A model generated the notes under the pieces. It ran no database searches and was not told where the DNA came from. It saw only the letters and a program-made list of their open reading frames with translations. A DNA stretch of 64,000 nt, from contig NZ_LFND01000003.1 of the NCBI RefSeq assembly GCF_001045465.1, positions 1,116,001 to 1,180,000 on the forward strand, read 5' to 3'. This DNA comes from Chryseobacterium angstadtii. GTDB lineage: Bacteria > Bacteroidota > Bacteroidia > Flavobacteriales > Weeksellaceae. Position 1 is the stretch's first letter; each line of letters begins with the position of its first letter. Shown here piece after piece: positions 41,885-50,972 of this stretch. The position numbers and the translations under genes were made by a program.

Positions 41885-42685
41885 ATGCAAATCTCCCCTC
41901 CGAAACATCTGGCTCAATACATTAAACACTATATTTTCCTGGAAAATAAAGAGAATAGGGTTAAAAACTTGCGGCTCTTTGCAGATGGAAACACCGGATT
42001 GATTATTTCTGCTGAGATGAATATGCAGGATGAATCGAATAGAAATCTACCGTTAACCTTTTTTTACGGACAGCTTTCGTCATATAAAAATATGAGTACG
42101 AAAGGAGAGTTTTCTCTATTGGCGGTTGTTTTTCAGCCTTACTTTTTTAATCTTCTCTTTAATGTTGCGGCTAAAGACATCAAAAACCAAATTATTTCCG
42201 CTTCGGATATCTTAAAAAACCAGCTATTGCCGTTTCAGGAAAATCTTTATAATCAGGAAGATCCTCAATCCATCATTGCCGCCTTAAACCTATATTTCAC
42301 AAAACTGATTTCTACAAGAAACAATCCGGATTCATGGCTTATCAATCTGCAGCAGCATATGTTGAAAAACAAAGGCAGCTTATCTTTAAAAGAACTGGAG
42401 CAGTTTACAGGATATTCTGAACGGCATATTGAAAGAAAGTTTGAGGAACATATCGGAATGTCTCCCAAAAAGTACAGTACCATTATCAGGTTGCATCATT
42501 TTTTAAGTCTGATGAAGAATAAAACCCATCAGCAAAGTATCACGAAACTTTCTTATGAAGCGGGTTATTCGGATCAGTCCCATCTGATTCGGGAGTTTAA
42601 AAATACAATCGGATTGACTCCCCGCCAATACGATACAACCAGAAATAAGTTGGCCGTCAACTTTATCGAGCTTCCATTTTCATAA
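41885..42685 (+). CDS. AraC family transcriptional regulator
   Basis: A 266-residue regulator with an N-terminal DUF6597-like domain (KHLAQYIKHYIFLENKE, FADGNTGLIISAE) and a C-terminal helix-turn-helix pair (LKELEQFTGYSERHIERKFEEHIGMSPKK and EAGYSDQSHLIREFKNTIGLTPRQY). It follows the antiporter by 2 bp and precedes the nitrilase by 61 bp, so it may control one or both. Confidence 0.88.
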   Translation: MQISPPKHLAQYIKHYIFLENKENRVKNLRLFADGNTGLIISAEMNMQDESNRNLPLTFFYGQLSSYKNMSTKGEFSLLAVVFQPYFFNLLFNVAAKDIKNQIISASDILKNQLLPFQENLYNQEDPQSIIAALNLYFTKLISTRNNPDSWLINLQQHMLKNKGSLSLKELEQFTGYSERHIERKFEEHIGMSPKKYSTIIRLHHFLSLMKNKTHQQSITKLSYEAGYSDQSHLIREFKNTIGLTPRQYDTTRNKLAVNFIELPFS

Positions 42686-42746
42686 TACATGTCGGTTTTG
42701 TACAATTTCCGAAAGGCTAAGCTGTATAGTTTTGCAGAAAAAAAAG

Positions 42747-43703
42747 ATGGACAATATCAAAATTTCAACGGCCCAGTTCGAAAACAAAAGCGGAGACAAG
42801 GAATACAATCTTTCAGTCATAGAGAAACTGGCCGGAGAAGCGGCTGCCAAAGGTTCCCAGGTCATTGCTTTTCATGAATGCTCGATTACAGGTTACACAT
42901 TTGCCAGAAACCTTTCCAGAGAGCAGCTTCTCGATATCGCGGAACTCATTCCCGAAGGAAAAAGCATCATAGAATTACAGCATATTGCTGCCCGACATAA
43001 CATCATTCTCCTTGCCGGTCTTTTTGAAAAAGATGAAGACGACAACCTTTATAAAGCATATGTGTGTGTTGATAAAAACGGATTAAAAGCCAAATACAGA
43101 AAGCTTCATCCTTTTATCAATCCACACTTAACGCCCGGAAATCAGTATTGTGTTTTTGAGATTCACGGCTGGAAATGCGGAATTTTAATCTGCTACGACA
43201 ATAATATTACTGAAAATGTAAGAGCAACAAAACTTTTGGGAGCCGATATTATTTTCATGCCTCATGTTACGATGGGTACGCCTTCCACAAGGCCGGGAGC
43301 CGGATTTGTTGACCCTGAACTTTGGAAGAACAGAGAAACTGATCCAACCTCGCTTCGCCTGGAATTTGACGGGATGAAGGGAAGAGACTGGCTGATGAAA
43401 TGGCTGCCTGCAAGAGCCTACGATAATGCGGTGTATGCTGTTTTCTCAAATCCTGTGGGTATGGACGACGATCAGCTGAAAAACGGATGTTCCATGATTG
43501 TTGATCCTTTTGGAGATGTAATTGCGGAATGCAGATCATTTGATGACAGTTTTGAGACTGTTACCCTTATTCCCGAAAAGCTCGTCCAGGCCGGAGGAAG
43601 CAGGTATATAAAAGCCAGAAGACCTGAATTGTACAGAGACATTATCGGGATGGAGCATCATCCGGAGCAGAATGTAGTCTGGATGAAAGACCGGAGTATT
43701 TAA
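42747..43703 (+). CDS. Carbon-nitrogen hydrolase (nitrilase family)
   Basis: A 318-residue enzyme starting with ATG at 42747 (MDNIKISTAQFEN); the upstream in-frame TTG at 42732 lies in the promoter. The catalytic triad is intact: E44 (AFHECSITGY), K119 (AKYRKLHPF) and C149 (CGILICYDNN). The substrate is unclear: the family hydrolyses nitriles, omega-amides or carbamoyl amines. A -7 element TAGTTTTG at 42727-42734 gives a very short leader. Confidence 0.9.
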   Translation: MDNIKISTAQFENKSGDKEYNLSVIEKLAGEAAAKGSQVIAFHECSITGYTFARNLSREQLLDIAELIPEGKSIIELQHIAARHNIILLAGLFEKDEDDNLYKAYVCVDKNGLKAKYRKLHPFINPHLTPGNQYCVFEIHGWKCGILICYDNNITENVRATKLLGADIIFMPHVTMGTPSTRPGAGFVDPELWKNRETDPTSLRLEFDGMKGRDWLMKWLPARAYDNAVYAVFSNPVGMDDDQLKNGCSMIVDPFGDVIAECRSFDDSFETVTLIPEKLVQAGGSRYIKARRPELYRDIIGMEHHPEQNVVWMKDRSI

Positions 43704-43811
43704 AATTATGTTGCTTTTTTCCCTTTTACCGAGTATTCAAAAATTTTGATCCGTGAGAGTTTTATGATTATCTGATGGGATTTTCTCAAGAGAACTATTC
43801 TTGGCATTATT

Positions 43812-43856
43812 ACAAAATTGGGCTTGACTGCTACAGCCAAACCCAATTTTATTTTA
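43812..43856 (+). terminator. Terminator after the nitrilase gene
   Basis: Stem AAAATTGGG (43814-43822) with CCCAATTTT (43842-43850), followed by ATTTT; it also works for the convergent protease gene at 43885. Confidence 0.75.
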
Positions 43857-43884
43857 GATTTACTTAGAATTTTAAAGTACTATT

Positions 43885-45075
43885 TTACAGTAATTTTTTT
43901 AGCTTGATTTTTACCGATTTAATCTGGCCATTATCATCCATATATTTAATCGTAACCTTCTTATTCATTTGTTTTAGAAGCTGTTCATAGATATTGAGAT
44001 CTTTACTCACTACATTATCAATAGAAACGATCTTTTGTCCTTCTTTTAATCCCTTTTTAGATGCATCAGTATTTGCAATGACACTTGAAATGATAATTCC
44101 GTTTCTGCTTTCGTTGTAACTTAAAGATATAGGGCTAACAACTGCTTCAAAATTCTTATTGAAAAGCTGGTTGGTTTTTAAATAGAGATTTTTATTTTTA
44201 TAATCGAGTATAAAATTAAACCTGTTAATGATTTCACTCCCTAAAATCCCTAAGATTTTATCTGAAGAACTGACACCCTGTTGATCTGATGAAAGAGAAA
44301 TTCCTAAATTTGGATGTTCAATTGAAGTATTACCTACTCGGATACTTTTAATAAGCCCTTTATTATAACTTGTTTTATTGCTCAGATTGGTACTGCTTTT
44401 AGTTATGGTTTTTCCAAGTTTATTGAATAAATCATTTTTCTCTTTATAAGGTGCATTGACTAAAAGAGTAAGTCCTGCGCCACTATCAAATAATATGTCT
44501 CCCGAAAACTTTTCGTTATTTTTTAACTCAAATGTAATTGGAAACTGAGGAATACCTGAATGAAGCTCAAAAGGAATCTTTTCATACCCATCATAGTTTA
44601 AAGAATCATCAAACTTGTACAGGCTCATGGTACGTGTTTCAAAATCTATTTTAGTGAGGTAATTTTTTAGAATTGCAGCTCCTATAATTCCGTCAAACTT
44701 TTTCTCATACAATTTATTGAGTCTTGATAGATCGTCTAATACAATATTTGTATCTACATACTGATCTTTATCAATGAATATTTTTTGATTGGTTATTATG
44801 TCGTAAAGCTTTTTACCTCCTGCTCCTGATACTTCAGTTTGATAATTAGCTTTCAGGTTATATTTTTCTGCTATTCTTTTGTCAAATAGAGTTGTAGCCG
44901 CCCCAGTATCAAAAAACAAAAGCAGACTGTCTTTTTGATTTTCCATCGGAAGCTTTATAAAGATAGACTTATCGTCTTTTGATAATTCGAAAGGAAGTTT
45001 TATCTGTTGTCCGTAAATATTAATTAAACCTAGTAAAGTAAAGAAAAATGTTAGTTTCTTAAATCCTGCATTCAT
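43885..45075 (-). CDS. Exported retropepsin-like aspartic protease with PDZ domain
   Basis: A 396-residue protein starting at the ATG at 45075 (MNAGFKKLTFFFTLLGLINIYGQ, signal peptide). It holds two clan-AA aspartyl motifs, FFDTGAATTLFD (D56-T57-G58) and LFDSGAGLTLL (D197-S198-G199), so both lobes are in one chain. The C-terminal PDZ domain is at about 320-396 (GIIISSVIANTDASKKGLKEGQKIVSIDN). Periplasmic or envelope location. Divergent from a histidine kinase gene. Confidence 0.9.
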   Translation of the reverse strand: MNAGFKKLTFFFTLLGLINIYGQQIKLPFELSKDDKSIFIKLPMENQKDSLLLFFDTGAATTLFDKRIAEKYNLKANYQTEVSGAGGKKLYDIITNQKIFIDKDQYVDTNIVLDDLSRLNKLYEKKFDGIIGAAILKNYLTKIDFETRTMSLYKFDDSLNYDGYEKIPFELHSGIPQFPITFELKNNEKFSGDILFDSGAGLTLLVNAPYKEKNDLFNKLGKTITKSSTNLSNKTSYNKGLIKSIRVGNTSIEHPNLGISLSSDQQGVSSSDKILGILGSEIINRFNFILDYKNKNLYLKTNQLFNKNFEAVVSPISLSYNESRNGIIISSVIANTDASKKGLKEGQKIVSIDNVVSKDLNIYEQLLKQMNKKVTIKYMDDNGQIKSVKIKLKKLL

Positions 45076-45095
45076 AATTGTTTTTTTTATGGATA

Positions 45096-45103
45096 CAAAT
45101 TTA
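45096..45103 (-). promoter_or_regulatory. -7 promoter element of the aspartic protease gene
   Basis: TAAATTTG on the minus strand, 20 bp upstream of the ATG at 45075. Confidence 0.55.
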
Positions 45104-45218
45104 TGTACTATGATCAAGTACCTTAGTTATCAAATCGTTATCAAGTGTTAAATAGTGTTACCAAATTATTTTATTACGATTCATAATATTTAATTTAGCT
45201 GTATAGAAATTAAATTCA

Positions 45219-46559
45219 ATGTATAATTTTTTTATCCGTTTTGGAAAGAAACTTTTGATATTAACTGTGGTAATGGTTTTTGCTTTTCAGGGATATTGGC
45301 TGTGGCATACCTTTCAATCTAAAAAGAAAGAGCTTTTGGAGCAAACAAAAATAGAACTGCAGCAGATATTACTTAATAAGCTGATGAGTGAGCTTTCGAA
45401 GAATCCAGCGTTGGAGTCCACTTTTGGAGAGAAAAAAAAAGTGATAAAAGAATCTTATAAGGCAAACAAAAATGTGGAGGTGGTTGTTTTGGAATCCCGC
45501 GATCTGAAGAATCCGGAGCAAACGAAAAACATGGATATACCCAATATTAAAATGGAAAGCCTGATTTATTCTTCCATAAAAAAATCTATGCCGGTATTGT
45601 TTAAATATGGAGATATCGTTGTTTATCATACAATCAAAAAGGAAGTATCTATGTATCCTGCAGGACAATCTATTGTTGCTTCTGATACAACAGAAGAAAT
45701 AAGTGCATTGTTTGGTGATAAAGGGACGTTTAGCATTCATATAAAAAACTTATTTGCAACCACTGTTTATTCTATACTTTGGGCTATTATGTTTTCGTTA
45801 TTCTATCTGTTGCTGTTTCTTGGTACGCTTTTCATTATTTATCGTAACCTGATGATAAATAACGCACTTATGAAAAACAAAGAGGTCTTCACCCAAAATA
45901 TGACACACGAGCTTAAAATTCCGGTATCTACCATCTTAATCGCAGCTGAAGGGCTGGAAAAGTATAATATCACAAGTGAACCAGAAAGTGCAAAAAAATA
46001 TGCATTTATCATTCAAAGAGCAGCCAATCAGCTTTCTTTGCTTGTAGAATCAATCCTGCAGAATGTTCGGTCTGATAATAACAGAGAAACATTAGAACTG
46101 AAGTCAGTCAATTTATTATCTTTATTGCAAGAGGTGCTGGATAACCTTTCCGTTATTATGGCAAAAAAACAGGCAGAAGTAAAACTGGAAAACATTAATG
46201 AGCATATTCATGTAAAAGGAAATCATGAACTGCTAAGACAGATATTTCTGAATCTGATTGACAATTCTCTAAAATATTCCGATAAGCAGCCTCTCATATC
46301 CATCTCTGCAACCCAAAAGAATAGCCGTATCATGATAACCATACAAGATAATGGTATTGGTATTCCCAAAAAATACGGAAAAGAAATTTTTGAGCCTTAC
46401 TTCAGAATTATGAATAATGATTTACACGATGTAAAAGGATTTGGTTTAGGTTTAAGTTTTGTGAAGAATTCTTTGAAAAAACAAGGTGGAAATATCCGCT
46501 TATTGCATTCTGATACACAAGGTACAATCATGGAAATAAATATCCCTGTTTATGAATAA
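45219..46559 (+). CDS. Sensor histidine kinase
   Basis: A 446-residue membrane kinase. Two transmembrane segments (about 9-29 and 180-205) flank a periplasmic sensor of about 150 residues. The H box is NMTHELKIPVS with phospho-acceptor H230, and N (LIDNSLKYSD), G1 (IQDNGIGIP) and G2 (GFGLGLSF) boxes complete the HATPase. It overlaps the response-regulator gene by 8 bp. No target is known; adjacency to the exported protease suggests an envelope signal. Confidence 0.92.
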   Translation: MYNFFIRFGKKLLILTVVMVFAFQGYWLWHTFQSKKKELLEQTKIELQQILLNKLMSELSKNPALESTFGEKKKVIKESYKANKNVEVVVLESRDLKNPEQTKNMDIPNIKMESLIYSSIKKSMPVLFKYGDIVVYHTIKKEVSMYPAGQSIVASDTTEEISALFGDKGTFSIHIKNLFATTVYSILWAIMFSLFYLLLFLGTLFIIYRNLMINNALMKNKEVFTQNMTHELKIPVSTILIAAEGLEKYNITSEPESAKKYAFIIQRAANQLSLLVESILQNVRSDNNRETLELKSVNLLSLLQEVLDNLSVIMAKKQAEVKLENINEHIHVKGNHELLRQIFLNLIDNSLKYSDKQPLISISATQKNSRIMITIQDNGIGIPKKYGKEIFEPYFRIMNNDLHDVKGFGLGLSFVKNSLKKQGGNIRLLHSDTQGTIMEINIPVYE

Positions 46560-47241
46560 TAAAATCAGAGTATTATATTTAGAAGACGATGCAGACTTGG
46601 GAGAAATAACCCGTGACATTCTCGAAAGAGAAGGGTTTACCGTAAAATGGGTAAATAATGGAGAAGAAGGACTTGAAGCTGTAAAAGATTATCTATTCGA
46701 TATTATCATTGCAGATATTATGATGCCCAAGCTCGACGGGTATACTTTCTTAAAAACAATTAGAGAACAAGGGAATAATATTCCTCTCATTTTACTTTCT
46801 GCAAGAGTGTTAACAGAAGACGTATTAAAAGGCTTTTCTATAGGGGCAGACGATTATATACGCAAACCTTTTAATATTGACGAACTTGTAGCCAGAATGA
46901 ACAGACTTCTTAAAAGTATAACAATTCCGGCAGTATCCGTAAAGACTATAAAAATAGGTGACTATGAATATAACCCTTATACCCTTAAACTAAGATATAA
47001 AGAAGAGTTTTCAAGCCTTTCCCCAAAAGCCGGAGAGATTTTGCATAGACTTGCTACCGGTGAAAACGGAATGCTTTTGCGGGACAAAACGCTCATTGAC
47101 CTTTGGGGAGATGACAATTTCTTTAACGGCCGAAGCCTTGATGTCTTTATTTCAAAACTGAGAAAGTTACTTTCAAAAGACCCGAGAATCAATATTCTAA
47201 ACATCAGAGCTGTAGGTTACCGGTTAATCATTATGGAATAA
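46552..47241 (+). CDS. OmpR-family response regulator
   Basis: A 229-residue regulator overlapping the kinase gene by 8 bp. The receiver has D12/D13, phospho-acceptor D55 (ADIMMPKLDGY), the Ser of LLSAR and K105. The C-terminal winged helix (about 130-229, LSPKAGEILHRLATGENGMLLRDKTLIDLWGDDNFFNGRSLDVFISKLRKLL, shown here by its key pieces LSPKAGEIL and FNGRSLDVFISKLRKLL) binds DNA. It should receive phosphate from the kinase. Confidence 0.93.
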   Translation: MNNKIRVLYLEDDADLGEITRDILEREGFTVKWVNNGEEGLEAVKDYLFDIIIADIMMPKLDGYTFLKTIREQGNNIPLILLSARVLTEDVLKGFSIGADDYIRKPFNIDELVARMNRLLKSITIPAVSVKTIKIGDYEYNPYTLKLRYKEEFSSLSPKAGEILHRLATGENGMLLRDKTLIDLWGDDNFFNGRSLDVFISKLRKLLSKDPRINILNIRAVGYRLIIME

Positions 47242-47318
47242 TTAAAACTGGAAAAAACAATTCTGCCTATATTTTTATAAGAGAAAACTATCTTTTTATA
47301 GCAGCTAATCTATATTTT

Positions 47319-47621
47319 TCATAATCTGCTCAGAATTTTTTTATCTATATAAAAAGTTCCGAAGGGAATAAAACAGGCAAGAATCACTTTCCATGTTGTT
47401 TCTTTAAACTTCCATTGCTGCTCAACACCCACACTTAAAGTATTGAAAAGGAAGAGCAGGAATAATGTTCCGTGAACAGGTCCCATTAACTTTACAAGTG
47501 AAGGATTTCCCAGTCCGTACTTCATAGGAACAGCTATGAAAACAAGGGTAAGCAGAGATATTCCTTCAAGAATAGCCAGAATTCTGAGACGTCCGGTTTT
47601 AGTTTTTAATAAATGTATCAT
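47319..47621 (-). CDS. DUF3817 membrane protein
   Basis: A 100-residue protein with about three hydrophobic helices (RILAILEGISLLTLVFIAVP, GPVHGTLFLLFLFNTLSVG, WKVILACFIPFGTF). The pieces EGxS and GPVHG match DUF3817, of unknown function. It overlaps the upstream membrane gene by 4 bp (start 47621, end 47618), so both are co-translated. Confidence 0.85.
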   Translation of the reverse strand: MIHLLKTKTGRLRILAILEGISLLTLVFIAVPMKYGLGNPSLVKLMGPVHGTLFLLFLFNTLSVGVEQQWKFKETTWKVILACFIPFGTFYIDKKILSRL

Positions 47622-48082
47622 AATGATCTGAAATAAGGTCGGTTAACAATAGGAGAGAACGGCCAGGGTATCGCTAAGAAAATAAGTATTAAAGCAGTCA
47701 CAAACCAGATGAGCATTGTTTTATATTTTTCTTTGTCCGTTTCTTTTCTTTTTGCCATAGCAGAACCCACCGTGATTAGAATAATGGCTGTGATCATGAT
47801 CAAGAAATGAATCAATCCGAAGAACAATACATCTATGGAAGATTTTGCTTCACTGAAATTTTTCCAGAAATATTTTACAACAGGGCTTTTCGTGTAAAGT
47901 ATAATTCCAAGAATCAATTGAATATGCGCTATGGTTGCAGTCCAGTGTCTTGCCAGATCATCCGTCTTTGAAAATATTTTATGAGTGAAGTAACCTTTAT
48001 AAGCTCTCCATATAGAATAAATAAGGCTTATTAAAACTACCCACCGGAAAGCAGAATGCAGAAATGTAAAGGTTTGATACAT
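47618..48082 (-). CDS. Four-helix membrane protein (cytochrome b-like)
   Basis: A 154-residue protein with about four transmembrane segments (FRWVVLISLIYSIWRAY, WTATIAHIQLILGIILY, IDVLFFGLIHFLIMITAIILITVG, TMLIWFVTALILIFLAIPWPF) carrying in-membrane histidines (H9, H46, H53, H91), as in small cytochrome-b561-like proteins; heme binding is inferred only. The promoter is overlapped by the TetR-type operator at 48121. Confidence 0.65.
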   Translation of the reverse strand: MYQTFTFLHSAFRWVVLISLIYSIWRAYKGYFTHKIFSKTDDLARHWTATIAHIQLILGIILYTKSPVVKYFWKNFSEAKSSIDVLFFGLIHFLIMITAIILITVGSAMAKRKETDKEKYKTMLIWFVTALILIFLAIPWPFSPIVNRPYFRSL

Positions 48083-48102
48083 GCTAACTTTTTTGATTGG
48101 AT

Positions 48103-48134
48103 CAAAGATAAAACAAAAACATACTAATTAGTAT
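48103..48134 (-). promoter_or_regulatory. -7 element and palindromic operator for the two membrane genes
   Basis: Minus-strand TATCTTTG at 48103-48110 and the perfect 14-bp palindrome ATACTAATTAGTAT at 48121-48134. The palindrome covers the -33 region, so a bound repressor would block the promoter. The adjacent TetR family gene is the obvious candidate. Confidence 0.65.
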
Positions 48135-48150
48135 CTTTTTGTTGAAAAAA

Positions 48151-48741
48151 TTATTCCATTGATTTGAAATAAGCTTTAAGTCCCTTTAAATAAGTAAGAT
48201 ATACTGATTTTGAATTTTCCAGTTTACCCAAATTTCTTACTCCCCAATAACCAGACATCACAAAAACAGCAATTTCTTTGGCATTAATATCTTCTCTGAC
48301 CCTACCATCTTTCTTCCCGTTTTCGATACAGGTAATCATGGCGTTTTCCCAGCGGGCAGCCAATTCGTTCAATGCCTTTGTAAAATCTGTATGCCACGGT
48401 GCCATTTCCTGAGTGAAATTAGAGGTTGGACAGCCATATTCAACCTTCAGAAAATCATTATCCATCAGAATATGATAAACCAGATTGTAAATGCTCTCCA
48501 GCGGATTTTCACTGTCTTCAAGAGGGTCAATGAAAGTGCTTCTGAAATTGTTTTTCAGGAGTTCATTAATGATGGCCAGGCCCATTTCGTCTTTTGTTTT
48601 GAAATGATAATAAAAAGCTCCTTTAGTTACCTGTGTATTGGCAATAATTTCATCCACACTTGTTGTCTGATATCCTTTAACATAAATCAGTTCAAAGGCT
48701 TTTTGAAGAATATTAAGACGGGTGGCTTCTGACTTTTTCAT
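48151..48741 (-). CDS. TetR/AcrR family transcriptional regulator
   Basis: A 196-residue repressor starting at the ATG at 48741 (MKKSEATRLNILQKAF). The HTH (about 12-50) reads GYQTTSVDEIIANTQVTKGAFYYHFKTKDEMGLAI in its key pieces TTSVDEIIANTQVTKGAFYYHF. The C-terminal domain binds a ligand. It is divergent from an MFS exporter gene and next to the operator at 48121-48134, which fits regulation of the adjacent membrane genes and maybe the exporter. Confidence 0.9.
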   Translation of the reverse strand: MKKSEATRLNILQKAFELIYVKGYQTTSVDEIIANTQVTKGAFYYHFKTKDEMGLAIINELLKNNFRSTFIDPLEDSENPLESIYNLVYHILMDNDFLKVEYGCPTSNFTQEMAPWHTDFTKALNELAARWENAMITCIENGKKDGRVREDINAKEIAVFVMSGYWGVRNLGKLENSKSVYLTYLKGLKAYFKSME

Positions 48742-48794
48742 TAAAGGAAATTGCTTGTATACAAAGGAACGGATTTTTTGTCCAATAAAACAAA

Positions 48795-48812
48795 CTATCA
48801 TAATTATAATAG
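48795..48812. promoter_or_regulatory. Near-palindrome between TetR and MFS genes
   Basis: CTATCATAATTATAATAG is symmetric apart from one base pair. It is a possible operator in the 151-bp divergent region, though it does not match the ATACTAATTAGTAT site. Confidence 0.35.
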
Positions 48813-48892
48813 ATTACTAGAATTTAAATAATTTTTATAATACAATAATAACCCGGAAATTTGTAGAGTCAAAATCAATAAAAAATAATACG

Positions 48893-50107
48893 ATGAATTA
48901 TCAGAAAGATATACAGATGAAAATGGAATCCTCTGCAAAAAGCAAGAGTCTTCCGGCAGCATTATGGGCATTAACCATCAGCGCCTTTGGAATAGGAACC
49001 ACAGAATTCGTGATTGTAGGACTTCTTCCAACGGTAGCAGGAGATCTTGGAATCAGCATTCCTTCCGCGGGGCTTCTGGTAAGCTTGTATGCCATAGGAG
49101 TAGCGATAGGAGCTCCTGTGCTTACGGCATTAACGGGAAAAATACCCCGCAAAGTACTATTGGTGTCAATCATGCTGCTATTTGTTATCGGAAACGGATT
49201 GGCTTCTATAGCTCCTGGATTTATCACCTTGATTTTAGCCAGAATTCTAACGGGATTTGCGCATGGTGTGTATTTTTCTATCGGTTCTACGATTGCAGCA
49301 TCATTAGTTTCGGAGGAAAAAAGAGCGACTGCCATTTCTATTATGTTTGCAGGGCTTACTCTGGCGATTGTAACCGGAGTGCCTTTAGGAACTTTTATAG
49401 GACAGCATTTTGGATGGAGAGCGACTTTTATAGGAGTTTCTATTCTGGGAATTATCGGTCTAATAGCCAGTATGCTGCTTGTTCCTAAAACCCTTAAAAG
49501 TGACCAAACAGCATCTTTAAAAAGCTTACCCAAAGTATTTGGAAACAAAAGGATGATCTTTGCATTTTTAATGACTGCAATGGGATATGGCGGAACCTTT
49601 GTTGTTTTCACTTATTTATCGCCCATCCTTCAGCAGATCACCGGATTTCAGGAATCAACGGTTACATTTATTCTACTTATCTACGGGATTGCCATTGCTT
49701 TAGGAAATCTTTTGGGTGGAAAAACAGCCAATAAAAATCCTTTAAAAGCTCTTTTGTGGATGTTTGCCGCACAGGGGTTGGTATTGCTGGCTTTTTATTT
49801 CACAGCGGGCAATCCAATTTTAAGCATTATTACTTTATTTCTTCTGGGAGGGCTTTCGTTTGCTACAGTACCAGGGCTTCAGCTTCTGGTGGTACAGATT
49901 GCAGAAAAGGAACTTCCGGGAACTGAAGATGTGGCATCAGGGATTAATATTGCGGCGTTCAATATTGGGATTGCCATCGGATCTTACACAGGAGGTCTTA
50001 TTGTAACTTCTTCTTTGGGACTGGCAAGCACACCCTGGATCGGAGCTTTATTTCTGCTGGCTACGGTATTGATTACGCTTTACAGCATCCGTTTAAGTAA
50101 AAATTAA
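48893..50107 (+). CDS. MFS drug/sugar exporter, DHA1 type
   Basis: A 404-residue inner-membrane transporter with 12 predicted helices. The AraJ/YdhP-like signature GTTEFVIVGLLPTVAGDLGISIPSAG in its first helix and the segment KIPRKVLLV are typical of drug-proton antiporters. Divergent from a TetR regulator. It probably exports a toxic compound; no substrate is apparent. A terminator follows. Confidence 0.9.
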   Translation: MNYQKDIQMKMESSAKSKSLPAALWALTISAFGIGTTEFVIVGLLPTVAGDLGISIPSAGLLVSLYAIGVAIGAPVLTALTGKIPRKVLLVSIMLLFVIGNGLASIAPGFITLILARILTGFAHGVYFSIGSTIAASLVSEEKRATAISIMFAGLTLAIVTGVPLGTFIGQHFGWRATFIGVSILGIIGLIASMLLVPKTLKSDQTASLKSLPKVFGNKRMIFAFLMTAMGYGGTFVVFTYLSPILQQITGFQESTVTFILLIYGIAIALGNLLGGKTANKNPLKALLWMFAAQGLVLLAFYFTAGNPILSIITLFLLGGLSFATVPGLQLLVVQIAEKELPGTEDVASGINIAAFNIGIAIGSYTGGLIVTSSLGLASTPWIGALFLLATVLITLYSIRLSKN

Positions 50108-50133
50108 AATTATTTTCTCTGTTTTTATAGGGT

Positions 50134-50164
50134 AAAGACCGTCTGTATGGGACGGTCTTTTTTG
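50134..50164 (+). terminator. Terminator after the MFS gene
   Basis: Stem AAAGACCGTC (50134-50143) with GACGGTCTTT (50151-50160), followed by TTTTTTG. Confidence 0.9.
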
Positions 50165-50207
50165 TATTTCTTTATCCTTACTTTTCTTATTGATCACCAA
50201 TCTCAAT

Positions 50208-50852
50208 CTATATTTCATGAATTTCGGAGTCAGTAAATACGTAGAATCTTCCGTCTTTCGGAATATTTTTGGTATCCAGTCCTGTAAATCCACTGAATGC
50301 GGGAAGCAGCAATTGGTTTTTGGTCTGTACAAAACAGGGCAGCCTGATCTTTTTCACAGAAGAATTCAGAACCACACCGGGATGAATATGTCCGGTGATT
50401 TGAAATTCAGAGATTGTATGATCAAATTCATGAATAAATGTAAAACCATTCCTGTCTAAAGAGTTCGATTTAAAATTTAAGCCTAGTTTTTTCTCAAGTG
50501 TTTCTGATAAACGATCATGATTTCCTTTGACAAGATAGAAATGGAGATCCGGATATTGGTTTTTCCAGCTGCAGAATTCATCCACATCCGAATTGTCTCC
50601 CGCATGAAGAAGATCTCCAACAACAATCCATTTTTCAGGTTTGAAATATTCAATCAGAACGGAAAGTCTTTCCAGATCACTTTTCATAATGTGATTGGCC
50701 ATTGCAATGCCGTTTTTACGGAAATGAGCCGTTTTTCCGATGTGAAGATCAGACAGAATCAATGCTTTTTCTGATTCCCAATAGACCGCACGCTGATTCG
50801 TTAATGTGAAAATTTCGTTGTTAAGTATGATATTTTTTGTGGCAATGTTCAT
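50208..50852 (-). CDS. pdeM: Ligase-associated DNA damage response endonuclease (metallophosphoesterase)
   Basis: A 214-residue calcineurin-like phosphoesterase with SDLHIGKTAHFR (D35, H37), VVGDLLHAGD, GNHDRL, and GHIHPG metal-binding motifs. It is the PdeM member of the ligase-associated gene set: a nuclease next to an ATP-dependent ligase, an Lhr-like helicase and an MBL exonuclease. Separated from the helicase by 120 bp but on the same strand. Confidence 0.9.
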   Translation of the reverse strand: MNIATKNIILNNEIFTLTNQRAVYWESEKALILSDLHIGKTAHFRKNGIAMANHIMKSDLERLSVLIEYFKPEKWIVVGDLLHAGDNSDVDEFCSWKNQYPDLHFYLVKGNHDRLSETLEKKLGLNFKSNSLDRNGFTFIHEFDHTISEFQITGHIHPGVVLNSSVKKIRLPCFVQTKNQLLLPAFSGFTGLDTKNIPKDGRFYVFTDSEIHEI

Positions 50853-50972
50853 TGGGGAAACTTAATATTTGGGCTGAGGTTGGAAGAGGATGGAGTTAAA
50901 AAGGAAATTAGGATCGACATAATCTTGTTACATATACTTCCTGACCTCATTAATCTGTTTTTCATATTTAAT

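Noticed and set aside
48901..49611. A 236-codon ORF antisense to the MFS gene
   Set aside because: It mirrors the codon pattern of the transporter, which is well supported by its helices and motifs.
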